A stretch of DNA of 64,000 bases from Occallatibacter riparius (GCF_025264625.1 NZ_CP093313.1:2418001-2482000); one strand, 5' to 3'. Counted from the stretch's first letter, positions 45,740 through 54,720 are shown. Program-made: numbers and translations. The notes: generated by a model from the letters alone, not told the origin.

Positions 45740-46051
45740 ATGAGCGCCAGAGTCACGGTGGAAGAGGTGGAGCGGGTTGCGGAATTGGCGCATCTCGAAC
45801 TCGCGGCGGAGGAGAAGCCGGGCATGGTTCGGGATCTGAACGCGATTCTGGACTACGTGGCTGAACTCAATGAGCTCGACACGGCGGGTGTGGTTCCGCT
45901 GGCGCAGGTGACGGAGCTGGAGGGCGCTGGCGGACTGGGTGCGCTGCGAACGGATGAGCTGCGGCCGTCGCTCGATCGCAGCGAGGTGATGAAACAGGCT
46001 CCGGAGACCGATGGCGCATTTTTCAAGGTGCCGAAGGTGATTGAGAGATAA
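45740..46051 (+). CDS. gatC: Asp/Glu-tRNA amidotransferase subunit C
   Basis: 103 residues. GatC pattern: VTVEEVERVAELAHLELAAE, DLNAILDYVAELNELDTAGV, and LRTDELRPSLDRSEVMKQAP with the C-terminal GAFFKVPKVIE. GatC wraps GatA and GatB in the GatCAB complex that converts misacylated Glu-tRNA(Gln) or Asp-tRNA(Asn). GGAG lies 10 bases before the ATG. gatA follows after 40 bases; gatB is not in this window. Confidence 0.96.
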   Translation: MSARVTVEEVERVAELAHLELAAEEKPGMVRDLNAILDYVAELNELDTAGVVPLAQVTELEGAGGLGALRTDELRPSLDRSEVMKQAPETDGAFFKVPKVIER

Positions 46052-46052
46052 G

Positions 46053-46084
46053 GCAGGCAGTAGGGAATAGGGAGTAGGGAATAG
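46053..46084 (+). repeat. Period-7 repeat between gatC and gatA
   Basis: GGCAGGCAGT then AGGGAAT, AGGGAGT, AGGGAAT, beginning 2 bases after the gatC stop and ending 8 bases before gatA. Confidence 0.75.
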
Positions 46085-46091
46085 TCGCCTG

Positions 46092-47546
46092 ATGAAGACT
46101 GCTGAAACATTTGTGGAGAAGCCGAAGACGCTGGCGGAGTTGCGGGCCGGGATTGAGTCGGGTGCGACAAAGGCCGCCGATATGGCTGCCACTTATTACG
46201 ACCGTATTGCGGCGGTGAATCCGCAGCTCAACGTGTATCTCAGCCTGTCGAAGGAACGCGCCATGGAGCAGGCGGCGCGCGTGGATGCGATGGCGGCGAA
46301 GGGCGATCCGCTGCCGGCGCTGGCGGGCGTGCCGGTGGGCATCAAGGATGTGCTGACGATGCGCGGCGTTCCGGCGACCGCGGGGTCGAAGATTCTTGAG
46401 GGATATGAGCCGCCTTACGACTGCACGGCGGTGGCGAGGCTGGAGCAGGCCGGCGCGGTTCTGCTGGGGAAGATTAATTGCGATGAGTTCGCGATGGGCT
46501 CGTCGAATGAGAACTCGGCGTATGGGCCGGTGCGGAATCCGGTGGATCCGGAGCGCGTGCCGGGCGGGTCGAGCGGCGGATCGGCGGCGGCGGTGGCGGC
46601 GAACATGGCTGTGGCCACGCTGGGGACCGACACGGGCGGTTCGATCCGGCAGCCGGCGAGTTTTTGCGGCGTGGTGGGCGTGCTGCCCACGTGGGGACGG
46701 GTGTCGCGCTACGGGCTGATTGCGTTTGCTTCGTCGCTGGACCGCATTGGGCCGTTTGCGGGGAATGTACGTGATGCGGCAACGCTGCTGGGCGTGATTG
46801 CAGGGCAGGACGAGATGGATGCGACGAGCTCGCCGCAGCCGGTTCCGGATTATGCGGCGGAGAGCGACAAGGGCACAGAGGGATTGAGGATAGGCGTGCC
46901 GGCGGAGTATTTTGCCGAAGGGCTGGACCCGGAGGTTCGGGCGCAGATCGAGAAGGGGATTGATGCGCTGCGCGCGGCCGGATGCACGATCAAGCCGATC
47001 TCGCTGCCGCATACCAAGTACGCGATTCCGACTTACTACCTGGTGGCGACGGCGGAGGCGAGCGCGAACCTGGCGCGGTTTGATGGCGTGCGCTATGGGC
47101 ATCGGTCGAAGACGGCGGAGACGCTGAGCGCGATGTACCGGAGCTCGCGTGATGAGGGATTTGGCGCCGAGGTGAAGCGGCGGATTCTGCTGGGGACCTA
47201 TGCGCTGTCGGCGGGCTACTACGACGCGTACTACGGCAAGGCGCAACAGGTGCGCAGGTTGCTGGCCGAGGAGTTTCTGAGGGCGTTTGCCGAGGTGGAT
47301 GCGATTGTGACGCCGACGTCGCCTATGCCGGCGTTCAAGCTGGGCGAGAAGACGGGCGATCCGCTGTCGATGTACCTGGCGGATATCTACACGGTGACGG
47401 CAAGTTTGGCGGGGATATGCGGAGTTTCGGTTCCGTGTGGCGCGACTGCGGCGGGACTGCCTGTGGGCATGCAGGTGCTGTCTAGCCATTTGCAGGAAGG
47501 AATGGCGTTCCGCGTGGCGCGGGCAGTTGAGGCGGCGGGGTTGTAG
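46092..47546 (+). CDS. gatA: Asp/Glu-tRNA amidotransferase subunit A
   Basis: 484 residues; the amidase subunit that releases ammonia from glutamine. The Ser-cis-Ser-Lys triad is complete: Lys85 (VGIKDVL), Ser160 (GGSSGGSAAAVAAN) and Ser184 (DTGGSIRQPASF). Downstream GVLPTWGRVSRYGLIAFASS is the family's substrate region (usually LKPTYGRVSRYG), with a conservative Leu/Trp variation. Cotranscribed with gatC. A period-8 repeat starts 4 bases after its stop. Confidence 0.96.
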   Translation: MKTAETFVEKPKTLAELRAGIESGATKAADMAATYYDRIAAVNPQLNVYLSLSKERAMEQAARVDAMAAKGDPLPALAGVPVGIKDVLTMRGVPATAGSKILEGYEPPYDCTAVARLEQAGAVLLGKINCDEFAMGSSNENSAYGPVRNPVDPERVPGGSSGGSAAAVAANMAVATLGTDTGGSIRQPASFCGVVGVLPTWGRVSRYGLIAFASSLDRIGPFAGNVRDAATLLGVIAGQDEMDATSSPQPVPDYAAESDKGTEGLRIGVPAEYFAEGLDPEVRAQIEKGIDALRAAGCTIKPISLPHTKYAIPTYYLVATAEASANLARFDGVRYGHRSKTAETLSAMYRSSRDEGFGAEVKRRILLGTYALSAGYYDAYYGKAQQVRRLLAEEFLRAFAEVDAIVTPTSPMPAFKLGEKTGDPLSMYLADIYTVTASLAGICGVSVPCGATAAGLPVGMQVLSSHLQEGMAFRVARAVEAAGL

Positions 47547-47550
47547 GCAG

Positions 47551-47590
47551 GTGATCATGTGGTCAGGTGATCAAGTGGTCAGGTGAGTCG
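47551..47590 (+). repeat. Period-8 repeat after the gatA stop
   Basis: Units GTGATCAT, GTGGTCAG, GTGATCAA, GTGGTCAG, GTGAGTCG. Same period as the ACAAAGTT arrays with a different unit; similar GTGATCAG sequence occurs at the start of actE. Confidence 0.7.
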
Positions 47591-47649
47591 TGGCTAGTGC
47601 TGAGTGGTTCGTTCCCCCAAAGTGAGGTCGAGATAGGATGTGACTCGCG

Positions 47650-48366
47650 ATGCGCAGAGTCCCCATTGTGTGCCTCCTTTTTGGCGCGTTCGGTGCGCTG
47701 TTCCTGACAATTCCATTTGCTGCGGCTGCGCCGAAGAAGGTGCACGTGGTTGGCCTGGGCGCGGTGAAGAAGGTGCCGTACTCGAAGGCGGGCGATCCGG
47801 CGGGAGCGATGGCCGGCGAGGATTCGCTCAAGGTGCGTCCGCTTGTCGTGGATGGTGACGTAAAGGAGTGGACTACCGGAGAGTCGCACGATGTGACGGC
47901 GCGCAGCTTCGTGGTGCGAAGGGTCATCCGGCTGAATGATGAGCTGCCAGGGGAGAAGCCGACGACGCAAAAGGCCTGGGTGTGGCAGCGGGGGCCGTGG
48001 CTGCTGGTGGATCGCACGACGGGCCATGTGACCGCGCTGAAGCTGCCGGACTACGATCCGGGGGTGAGCCACGTGAGCTGGTTCCGCGACTACGGCGCGT
48101 ACTGCGGCGTGACGGCAAGCGGGAAGAGCTTGTATGCCGTGGTGGCGCAACTGGCGGCGCGGAAGCCGGTGCTCAGCAAGAAGCTTGCGGCGTTCGAGGC
48201 CGCGAATGGGCCGGTGTGCGCGGAGCCGGAGTGGCAGAGGGATCCACTGCGGGTGACGTTTCATCCGGCGGGGAAGGACGGGGTGAGCTTCGAGATTGTG
48301 CCGGGGTCAGCGGTGCTGGTGGAGGATTCGCCGGATGAGGCGGAGGCGGCGGCGAAGCAGAATTAG
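47650..48366 (+). CDS. Secreted hypothetical protein
   Basis: 238 residues with a signal peptide (cleavage near AAAAPK). The mature part contains KKVHVVGLGAVKKVPYSKAG, LVVDGDVKEWTTGESHDVT, RRVIRLNDELPGEKP, WLLVDRTTGHVTALKLPDYD, SWFRDYGAYCGV and LYAVVAQLAARKPVLSKKL. I recall similar exported proteins only from Acidobacteriota and know no function. Two cysteines (YCGV and PVCAEP) could form a disulfide. Confidence 0.75.
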   Translation: MRRVPIVCLLFGAFGALFLTIPFAAAAPKKVHVVGLGAVKKVPYSKAGDPAGAMAGEDSLKVRPLVVDGDVKEWTTGESHDVTARSFVVRRVIRLNDELPGEKPTTQKAWVWQRGPWLLVDRTTGHVTALKLPDYDPGVSHVSWFRDYGAYCGVTASGKSLYAVVAQLAARKPVLSKKLAAFEAANGPVCAEPEWQRDPLRVTFHPAGKDGVSFEIVPGSAVLVEDSPDEAEAAAKQN

Positions 48367-48477
48367 GGCACTTCCTGAGTTCCTCGGTCCTCTTTGCTAC
48401 CGTGCCGGATCCCCGCTCCGTGATGGTCGCGGAGACTTGAGAGCATCGGCTTCGGGAAACAGCACCCAGGAAATGCT

Positions 48478-48582
48478 TTAGCGGCGCGACTCGCGGACGA
48501 GGCGCCACAGGAACCAGAGCAGGAAAGCAATGCCGAAGGCGAAGGGGAGAAGAAGGCCGATTGCGGAGAGCGGGACGGACAT
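48478..48582 (-). CDS. 34-residue single-helix membrane protein
   Basis: A short open frame with GGAG 9 bases before its ATG. The product is one membrane helix (residues about 5-27, LSAIGLLLPFAFGIAFLLWF) followed by a basic tail (RLVRESRR), so the tail should face the cytosol. Small single-helix proteins of this kind often bind larger membrane complexes. It lies antisense to the end of the intergenic region after the secreted gene. No family assigned. Confidence 0.5.
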   Translation of the reverse strand: MSVPLSAIGLLLPFAFGIAFLLWFLWRLVRESRR

Positions 48583-49188
48583 GGAGAGCTCCAGACTGCG
48601 CCGCCTGGCAGGCGCAGATTCAGGAGACGCCGGAAGGCATAAACGGCGCAGAAACGGGGCGTAACTGGGGCGTATCTGGATTCGACGCGGCCCTACGGGA
48701 CGCGCGGGGTGTGGCGACAGGAACCCAGGACAAGTCTTCGCATTGCTCAGACTTTGCCTGGGCGATTCTCGTGTCGCCCCTGCCGGGGCGTGAGGTGGAG
48801 AGTGCCATTAACAATGTCTTGCGGGGACGCCTTCTCTACGCAAAAAGGACGCTGATTTCGCAGGTTGCGCGGGGCTGGGCTTCTTGACATGCCATAGGCG
48901 CTGCGTATCTTATCTTCACAGGCATTCTTTTGGGGATTTCGTCCGGCAAAACGTGAGTGAAAGCCGCAATTTTACCGGGTGCGGAGTTTCCTCCAAGGGA
49001 AGCTGTGTCGAACAGGAAGCAGTCGGAGCGGGGTTGAGAGCAGGATGCGAAACGGCATCGGCTGGCCCTTGTTTCCGCGTCTCGGTCCCGCAGCGCGGGC
49101 GAGAGTTTTTCCCGGAGACAAATTTTTGAGAAGCGCCGGGCGTGAGCCTGAGTGTGCTTCAGCCTGAGCGAGAGCCTGGCGGCAAAGG
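48583..49188. other. Intergenic region and long leader of yajC-secDF
   Basis: No convincing gene. At 48720-48790 there is an imperfect long hairpin (CCCAGGAC ... CAGACTTTGCCTGGG, outer GTGGCGACA/TGTCGCCCC). A promoter-like pair starts at 48884, leaving about 270 bases of leader before yajC. The leader contains several GC-rich stem candidates (for example GTCCCGCAGCGCGGGC near 49085) but I cannot match it to a known RNA. Confidence 0.5.
48884..48911 (+). promoter_or_regulatory. Sigma-70-like promoter of yajC-secD-secF
   Basis: Perfect -35 TTGACA (48884-48889), 16-base spacer, then TATCTT (48906-48911). A second TATCTT overlaps at 48911. About 270 bases separate it from the yajC start. Confidence 0.55.
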
Positions 49189-49527
49189 ATGAGTGTGGCA
49201 ACACAGTTGGCGGCAACAAGTTTGGCGATGTTCGCGGCTGCGCCCGCGGGTGGAGGCGGCCTCATCACGATGCTGCCGATCCTTCTGATTCTCCCCGTGA
49301 TGTATTTTCTGATGATCCGGCCGCAGCAAAAGAGGCAGAAACAGTGGCAGGAGATGCTGGGGAGCATCAAGTCGGGCGATCGGATCACGACGGCCGGCGG
49401 CATTCGCGGCACGATTCTTTCGATTAAGGACGACGTGGTGATCGTGAAGGTGGCTCCGGACGGAATCAAGATGGAGATTGCCAAGAGCGCGATTGCCTCG
49501 GTGACCACCCAGGAATCGGGCTCGTAG
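49189..49527 (+). CDS. yajC: Preprotein translocase accessory subunit YajC
   Basis: 112 residues with one membrane helix (ITMLPILLILPVMYFLMIR) and the family hallmark MIRPQQKRQKQWQEML, then a small beta domain (IKSGDRITTAGGIRGTILSI, DDVVIVKVAPDGIKMEIAKS). YajC associates with SecDF and SecYEG. First gene of a yajC-secD-secF operon. The purines AAAGG directly abut the ATG, so translation initiation may be weak. Confidence 0.95.
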   Translation: MSVATQLAATSLAMFAAAPAGGGGLITMLPILLILPVMYFLMIRPQQKRQKQWQEMLGSIKSGDRITTAGGIRGTILSIKDDVVIVKVAPDGIKMEIAKSAIASVTTQESGS

Positions 49528-49601
49528 CTCTGTTGCTGCGGTTTGTATTTCGATCGGGGCGCCCTGGCGCTCAACCTCGTTGAAACAAGAGAAGCGGAAC
49601 C

Positions 49602-51212
49602 ATGAAGAAGAATTTAAAAGGCAGAATTGGGCTGATCGCGGCGGTACTTCTGATCTGCCTCTACGGAATTTTCGGCATCCCCTCGGGCTTGAGCGGCAAG
49701 AGCATTGTTGAGGCGCTCACGAATCGCATTCATCTGGGCCTGGACCTCAAGGGCGGCGCGCACCTGATTTTGCAGGTGCAGGTGAAGGAAGCTGTGAATG
49801 CGGAGACCGATAATACGGTGACGCGGCTGCAGCAGGACCTGAAGAAAGCGAACCTCGCGTTCAATTCCGCCCGCAAGCCCGATCCAAACAAGCCGACCGT
49901 TGTCACGGTCGACGGCACGGCGCCGACGGCTTCGAGCAGCGTGCGTTCACTGCTTGATACGAAGTACGGCAACGAGTACGACATAAGCAACGCCAACGGC
50001 ACGTGGACGCTCACGATGAAGCCGAACGTGCAGCAGGATCTCGAGCGGCGCACGGTTTCGCAAGCCATCGAGACGATCCGCGACCGCGTGGACACGCTGG
50101 GCGTGAGCGAGCCGGTGATTCAGGAGTACAACCTGGGCGCGAACCAGATCCTGGTCGAGCTGCCGGGTATCTCCGATCTGGACCGCGTGAAGGGGATCAT
50201 CCAGTCGACGGCTCGGCTTGAGATTCACCCGGTGGCGGGCGGCCCGTTCCCGAGCGAGCAGGCGGCACTGCAGAGCGTAGGTGGAACGCTGCCTCCGGAA
50301 GACATGATTTTGCCGTCGTCGGGCACGATCGGCGGACAGAGCGGCGATCAGTATTACGTTTTGCAGCGACTGGCGGTTGTTGCCGGCAGCGAGTTCCGTT
50401 CGGCTGATCCGTCAGTGAACCCTGACACGGGCCAGCGCATGGTGCGGTTCACGCTGACCAACGATGCGGGCGAGAAGTTTTACGAGTACACCAAGGCCAA
50501 CGTAGGCAATCCCATGGCGGTGGTGATGGGCGGCACGGTTCGCGAAGTGGCGAACATCAAGAGCCCGATCCACGACCAGGGCGAGATTGAAGGAAGCTTC
50601 AACGAAGACGAAGTGACAGCCCTATCGAAGCTGCTGCGCACGGGCGCACTTCCGGCATCACTGAGCGAGATCGAGACGCGAACGGTGGGTGCATCGCTCG
50701 GAGCCGATTCGATCAAAGAAGGCGTTACTGCGGCGATTGTCGGCATGATCTGCGTGATGGCGTTCATGCTGGTGTACTACAAGGGCTCGGGGATCAATGC
50801 GGACTTGGCGCTGATCCTGAACCTGCTCATCCTGCTCGGCTTCATGGGCGGAGTGGGAGCGACGCTGACGCTGCCGGGCATTGCGGGCGTGATCCTGACG
50901 ATTGGTATGGGCGTTGACTCGAACGTGCTGATCTTCGAGCGCATCCGTGAAGAGATTCGGGCGGGCAAGGCGGCTTCAGCGGCTGTGGACCAGGGCTTCG
51001 CGCATGCCTGGATCACGATTGTGGATACGCACGTGACGACGATTGTTTCGGCGGCCATCCTGTTCCTGTTCGGAACCGGGCCGGTGAAGGGCTTTGCGAC
51101 GACGCTGACGTTCGGTCTGCTGGCCAACCTGTTCACGGCTGTGTTCGTGTCACGCACGATTTTCGATGCGCACCTGAACAAGATGAAGGCCGGGGAGATG
51201 GTGTCGATCTAA
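49602..51212 (+). CDS. secD: Protein translocase subunit SecD
   Basis: 536 residues, RND-type. First helix at about 8-25, then the D1 motif GLDLKGGAHLILQV (about 46-59), a periplasmic P1 domain, and six C-terminal helices with ILTIGMGVDSNVLIFERIRE, the RND motif with the Asp that takes part in proton flow. SecDF uses the proton gradient to complete export and recycle YidC/SecA-dependent steps. Normal length, separate from SecF. Confidence 0.97.
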   Translation: MKKNLKGRIGLIAAVLLICLYGIFGIPSGLSGKSIVEALTNRIHLGLDLKGGAHLILQVQVKEAVNAETDNTVTRLQQDLKKANLAFNSARKPDPNKPTVVTVDGTAPTASSSVRSLLDTKYGNEYDISNANGTWTLTMKPNVQQDLERRTVSQAIETIRDRVDTLGVSEPVIQEYNLGANQILVELPGISDLDRVKGIIQSTARLEIHPVAGGPFPSEQAALQSVGGTLPPEDMILPSSGTIGGQSGDQYYVLQRLAVVAGSEFRSADPSVNPDTGQRMVRFTLTNDAGEKFYEYTKANVGNPMAVVMGGTVREVANIKSPIHDQGEIEGSFNEDEVTALSKLLRTGALPASLSEIETRTVGASLGADSIKEGVTAAIVGMICVMAFMLVYYKGSGINADLALILNLLILLGFMGGVGATLTLPGIAGVILTIGMGVDSNVLIFERIREEIRAGKAASAAVDQGFAHAWITIVDTHVTTIVSAAILFLFGTGPVKGFATTLTFGLLANLFTAVFVSRTIFDAHLNKMKAGEMVSI

Positions 51213-51242
51213 CGGCAGGGAACAGGCAACAGGGAACAGAGA
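51213..51242 (+). repeat. Period-7 repeat between secD and secF
   Basis: GGCAGGGA then ACAGGCA, ACAGGGA, ACAGAGA, starting at the base after the secD stop. Confidence 0.75.
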
Positions 51243-51269
51243 GCCGAACCGGCAAGAGGGTAGATTCAA

Positions 51270-52244
51270 GTGGAATTCTTTCATGGCGTGAACATCGACT
51301 GGCTTGGCAAGAAGTGGTATTTCCTTGCCTTCAGCCTCATTTTCAGTGTGGCCGGCATTCTTTCGATGGGCCACCGCTGGGCGACTCAGGGCACTCCCGT
51401 TCCGCTGGGCGTGGATTTCCGCGGGGGGACCGAGGTGCAGGTGCAGTTCCAGAACCATCCGGACATCGGGGCGATCCGCCAGGCTGTAGATGCGGCCGGA
51501 ATCCGCGACGCGAAGATCCAGTACTTTGGCGGCGAGGCGAGCCGCAATGAGGTTCTGATCAGCCTGCCCGAGCAGAAGAACGAGAACTCGCTTGACGCGG
51601 GGCGGCAGGCCATTGTGGAAGCGCTGCAGCAGCACTACAACAACCCCTTTGACCCCGCGAAGGGCGTCAAGGTGGACGTGGTGGGACCGACCGTGGGGCA
51701 TCAGCTCGAGCGGCAGGCCGGCCTGGCGACGCTTTATTCGCTTCTGGGCATGCTGGTGTACCTGTGGTTCCGCTTCCAGCTTATCTACGGCGTGGCGGCG
51801 GTTGTGGCGTGTTTTCACGACACTCTGATCACGGTGGGCTTCTTCTCACTGTTTAATTTGGAGATCAGCCTGACGGTGATCGCGGCGATTCTGACGCTGG
51901 TCGGTTACTCGATGAACGATACGATCGTGGTTTTCGACCGTATCCGCGAGAATCTGCGGCTGAGCCGGCGCGAGTCGCTGCCGGACGTGGTTAACCGAAG
52001 CATTAACCAGACGCTGAGCCGGACGGTTCTGACCTCGGGATTGACCTTCCTTACGGTGCTGTCGCTCTATATTTTTGGCGGGCAGGTCCTTAGGGGTTTC
52101 TCATTTGCCCTGGTTGTTGGTATTCTCATCGGAACTTATTCCTCGATCGCAATTGCCGCACCTATGCTGGTGGCCTGGCAGGAGTCGCGAGCGAGCAGCG
52201 GCAAAGCAGCAGTTCTACCAGCGGCAAAGCGGGCGCGCAGCTAG
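51270..52244 (+). CDS. secF: Protein translocase subunit SecF
   Basis: 324 residues beginning at GTG with AGAGGG upstream. One helix, then the F1 motif GVDFRGGTEVQVQF (about 47-60), a periplasmic domain, and the conserved LTLVGYSMNDTIVVFDRIREN with proton-relay Asp and Arg. Partner of SecD. The stop codon lies in a small GGGCGC/GCGCCC hairpin (52228-52250). Confidence 0.96.
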   Translation: MEFFHGVNIDWLGKKWYFLAFSLIFSVAGILSMGHRWATQGTPVPLGVDFRGGTEVQVQFQNHPDIGAIRQAVDAAGIRDAKIQYFGGEASRNEVLISLPEQKNENSLDAGRQAIVEALQQHYNNPFDPAKGVKVDVVGPTVGHQLERQAGLATLYSLLGMLVYLWFRFQLIYGVAAVVACFHDTLITVGFFSLFNLEISLTVIAAILTLVGYSMNDTIVVFDRIRENLRLSRRESLPDVVNRSINQTLSRTVLTSGLTFLTVLSLYIFGGQVLRGFSFALVVGILIGTYSSIAIAAPMLVAWQESRASSGKAAVLPAAKRARS

Positions 52245-52281
52245 CGCCCGAGCCGGTTCCGGGCCACTTTCCCTGAGGTTT

Positions 52282-52311
52282 TTGCATCAGTCAGCGTGCA
52301 TCTGGTATAGC
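52282..52311 (+). promoter_or_regulatory. Candidate promoter of the tonB gene
   Basis: TTGCAT (52282-52287), 18-base spacer, TATAGC (52306-52311), 99 bases before the tonB-like ATG. Confidence 0.4.
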
Positions 52312-52410
52312 TGGATGGCGCATTTTCGAGGCAGTCTGGGCGCCGGGAACATTAGCGGTCTCCTCGGTGTCTAAGTAAGTGGAAACCAACACCCGAATTC
52401 GAGGCTGGCC

Positions 52411-53136
52411 ATGTTTGAAGACTCCACATTTGAATCCGGCGGAAAGATCAAGAGCAAAAGCAAGTACTGGATGCTCGTAACCTTCGGTATCAATGGTTCG
52501 ATCCTCCTGCTGCTGATCCTGATCCCGCTGATCTACCCTGAGGCGCTGCCCAAGGCGATGATGCAGACGCTCCTGGTCGCACCGCCCCCGCCGCCTCCTC
52601 CGCCGCCACCACCGCCGCCGTCGGCACCTGTGCATGTGGTGCATGTGCAGTCGGAGATGATGAACAATCAGCTCGTAGCCCCGAGCAAGATTCCGAAAAA
52701 CATCAAGAACGTGGCTGAAAAGGAAGCCCCGCCCTCCAGCTTCGGCGTGGCCGGAATGGAAGGCCTGGGTGGCGCGTCCGGTGGTGTGATTGGCGGCCTG
52801 TTCGCCGGCACCAGCACGCAGCCCAAGGTCAAGGCAGAGGCTCCCAAGAAGGTCAATATCTCGGCCGGTGTGGCTGCCGGTATGATCCTGCAGAAGACGC
52901 AGCCGACTTATCCGCCGATCGCCAAGGCCGCCCGCGTGTCGGGAACCGTGGTTCTTCAGGCGACAATCTCCAAGTCCGGCACCATCGAGAACCTGCGTGT
53001 AGTCAGCGGTCCGCCGATGCTGCAGCAGGCTGCTATGGACGCCGTGAAGACCTGGCGGTATCGTCCTTACCTGCTCAATAACGAGCCGGTTGAGGTTGAA
53101 ACGACTGTAAACGTCATCTTCAGCCTAGGTGGATGA
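52411..53136 (+). CDS. TonB-like energy transducer
   Basis: 241 residues. A membrane helix near residues 28-48 (GINGSILLLLILIPLIY), then an almost pure proline run (about 14 prolines) that would span part of the periplasm, a Gly-rich stretch, and a C-terminal TonB domain (TQPTYPPIAKAARVSGTVVL, GPPMLQQAAMDAVKTWRYRP). The YPPIAKAARVSG and AVKTWRYRP motifs are diagnostic. With ExbB/ExbD downstream it would energise TonB-dependent outer-membrane receptors. The N-terminus is longer than in E. coli TonB and polar (FEDSTFESGGKIKSK). Confidence 0.93.
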   Translation: MFEDSTFESGGKIKSKSKYWMLVTFGINGSILLLLILIPLIYPEALPKAMMQTLLVAPPPPPPPPPPPPPSAPVHVVHVQSEMMNNQLVAPSKIPKNIKNVAEKEAPPSSFGVAGMEGLGGASGGVIGGLFAGTSTQPKVKAEAPKKVNISAGVAAGMILQKTQPTYPPIAKAARVSGTVVLQATISKSGTIENLRVVSGPPMLQQAAMDAVKTWRYRPYLLNNEPVEVETTVNVIFSLGG

Positions 53137-53144
53137 GAACTCCG

Positions 53145-53177
53145 CGGCCCTTTTGCCCATCTAAGGAAAAAGGGCCG
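53145..53177 (+). terminator. Terminator-like hairpin after tonB
   Basis: CGGCCCTTTT (53145-53154) pairs with AAAAGGGCCG (53168-53177), 13-base loop, followed by TACGTTTT. Because arms contain T and A runs it could work in both directions. It separates tonB from exbB, which may then have its own promoter. Confidence 0.7.
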
Positions 53178-53381
53178 TACGTTTTGGACCTGAATGCGGA
53201 TCTCTGCGAACCGCATTCCCCACAGCAGCATTTCCGGAAAAGTTGAGGGCTCATCGGGATTTCAGGCCCAAACCCTGCATCCCGGGCTGGTTCTCTCGAC
53301 CTCGACGTACTCTGAATGCGGTTTTACCGGCTGCACTTCAGACGCAGCACACAAGCAAACTCCTTAGGAGGAACGATTCAA

Positions 53382-54128
53382 GTGATTCTCGCTCAGCTCG
53401 CACATTTTGCTTCGCATACGGTCAGCTCCAGCCTGGCGTTTTTCCAGGAAGAAGGCGGCACAGTCAGCTTCAGCCCGATGGGTCTGTGGCAGCACATGGG
53501 ATGGCTGGCCCGCGCGGTCGCGATCATCCTGTTCATCGAGTCGATCTGGTCGCTGGCCGTGATGATCGACCGCTACCTGTATTTCTCTGCGGCCCGCAAG
53601 CAGTCGCGCGAATTCGCTCCCAAGGTTGCCGGCGCCCTGAAGGACAGCAAGCTTGAAGAGGCGATCAAGATCGCCGACCGCAACAAGAAGTCGCATCTGG
53701 CCGAAGTTGTGACGGCCGGCCTGCAGGAATTCCGTGTTTCCTCGGGTATGGCCACCGAAGAGACCATCGAGAGCTCGCAGCGCGCCCTTGAGCGTGCCGA
53801 AGCCATCGTGCACGCCAAGCTGAAGAGGGGCCTCTCGGTTCTGGCCACCATCGGCTCGACCGCTCCGTTCGTCGGACTGTTCGGCACGGTCGTCGGCATT
53901 CTGAACGCCTTCCAGCAGATCGCCACGCAGAAGACTTCCGGTATCGGCGCAGTCGCCGGCGGTATCTCGGAAGCCCTGGTTACGACGGCCTTCGGTCTGC
54001 TCGTCGCCATCCCCGCCGTTATGGCCTTCAACTACTTCACTGGCCGCGTTGAAGCCTTCGACGTCGAGATGGATAACTCCTCGAGCGAACTGATCGACTA
54101 CTTCATCAAGCAGAGCCATAAGCGGTAA
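53382..54128 (+). CDS. exbB: ExbB/TolQ/MotA-family proton channel
   Basis: 248 residues from a GTG preceded by AGGAGG at good distance; a longer reading from 53316 lacks such a site. Three membrane helices: ARAVAIILFIESIWSLAVMI, then GLSVLATIGSTAPFVGLFGT and ISEALVTTAFGLLVAIPAVM. The TIGSTAPFVGLFGTVVGIL motif is the family hallmark. ExbB pentamers hold ExbD in their pore and use the proton gradient to drive TonB. Confidence 0.94.
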   Translation: MILAQLAHFASHTVSSSLAFFQEEGGTVSFSPMGLWQHMGWLARAVAIILFIESIWSLAVMIDRYLYFSAARKQSREFAPKVAGALKDSKLEEAIKIADRNKKSHLAEVVTAGLQEFRVSSGMATEETIESSQRALERAEAIVHAKLKRGLSVLATIGSTAPFVGLFGTVVGILNAFQQIATQKTSGIGAVAGGISEALVTTAFGLLVAIPAVMAFNYFTGRVEAFDVEMDNSSSELIDYFIKQSHKR

Positions 54129-54276
54129 ACGAGCGGCATTCAGCTTGAGCGGGATCGTTCTTCAGGGCGGGAGAGCCCAAACTCTCTCCCGCCCGCGAGT
54201 TTGGTTCCCGGCAAATTGGTGCCAATGGTAAGCCGGAACATCTCCGGAAGAAAATTCTTGAGTACGGAGCCAGATT

Positions 54277-54720
54277 ATGGCAATCGCAGTTAGAAACGAA
54301 GGGTCGAAGGTCAACTCCAACATCAACGTCACCCCGATGGTGGACGTGATGCTGGTGCTCCTGATCATCTTCATGGTCATCACCCCGATGCTCCAGAACA
54401 AGGTCCAGGTCGACATGGCCAAGGTGGACAATCCCACCGCGATGCCGGATGCCGACAAGGAAGACGCGATCGTTGTCGCAATTACGCGCGACGGCGGCGT
54501 ATTTCTGGGCCAGGACAAGGTCGCGGTCTCCGAGCTCGGTTCCCGGGTCCGTGACAAGCTGGCAGACAAGCCGGGCAAGACCATCTTTGTCCGCGCCGAT
54601 GCCCGAGCCCAGTTCCGCGCAGTTGAGGACGCGATTGACGCAGTCCGTACAGCGGGTGTGGAAGAAGTGGGCCTGCTGACGCAGAAGCGCGAGTCCGGAA
54701 ACGCGGCGGGCGGCGAATAA
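54277..54720 (+). CDS. exbD: ExbD-family biopolymer transport protein, first copy
   Basis: 147 residues, one membrane helix with the essential aspartate in INVTPMVDVMLVLLIIFMV (about residues 19-37), then a periplasmic domain (DAIVVAITRDGGVFLGQDKV, FVRADARAQFRAVEDAIDAV). First of three ExbD paralogs in a row. The DKPGKTIFVRAD pattern is like ExbD of the TonB system rather than TolR. Confidence 0.93.
   Translation: MAIAVRNEGSKVNSNINVTPMVDVMLVLLIIFMVITPMLQNKVQVDMAKVDNPTAMPDADKEDAIVVAITRDGGVFLGQDKVAVSELGSRVRDKLADKPGKTIFVRADARAQFRAVEDAIDAVRTAGVEEVGLLTQKRESGNAAGGE

Noticed and set aside
48561..48887. 108-codon plus-strand frame before yajC
   Set aside because: No ribosome-binding site, composition unlike its neighbours, and it covers a long imperfect hairpin; a small minus-strand gene overlaps its start.
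48925..49180. SRP RNA, 6S RNA or RNase P RNA in the yajC leader
   Set aside because: GGAAGCAG and some stems are suggestive, but the conserved cores of these RNAs are absent.
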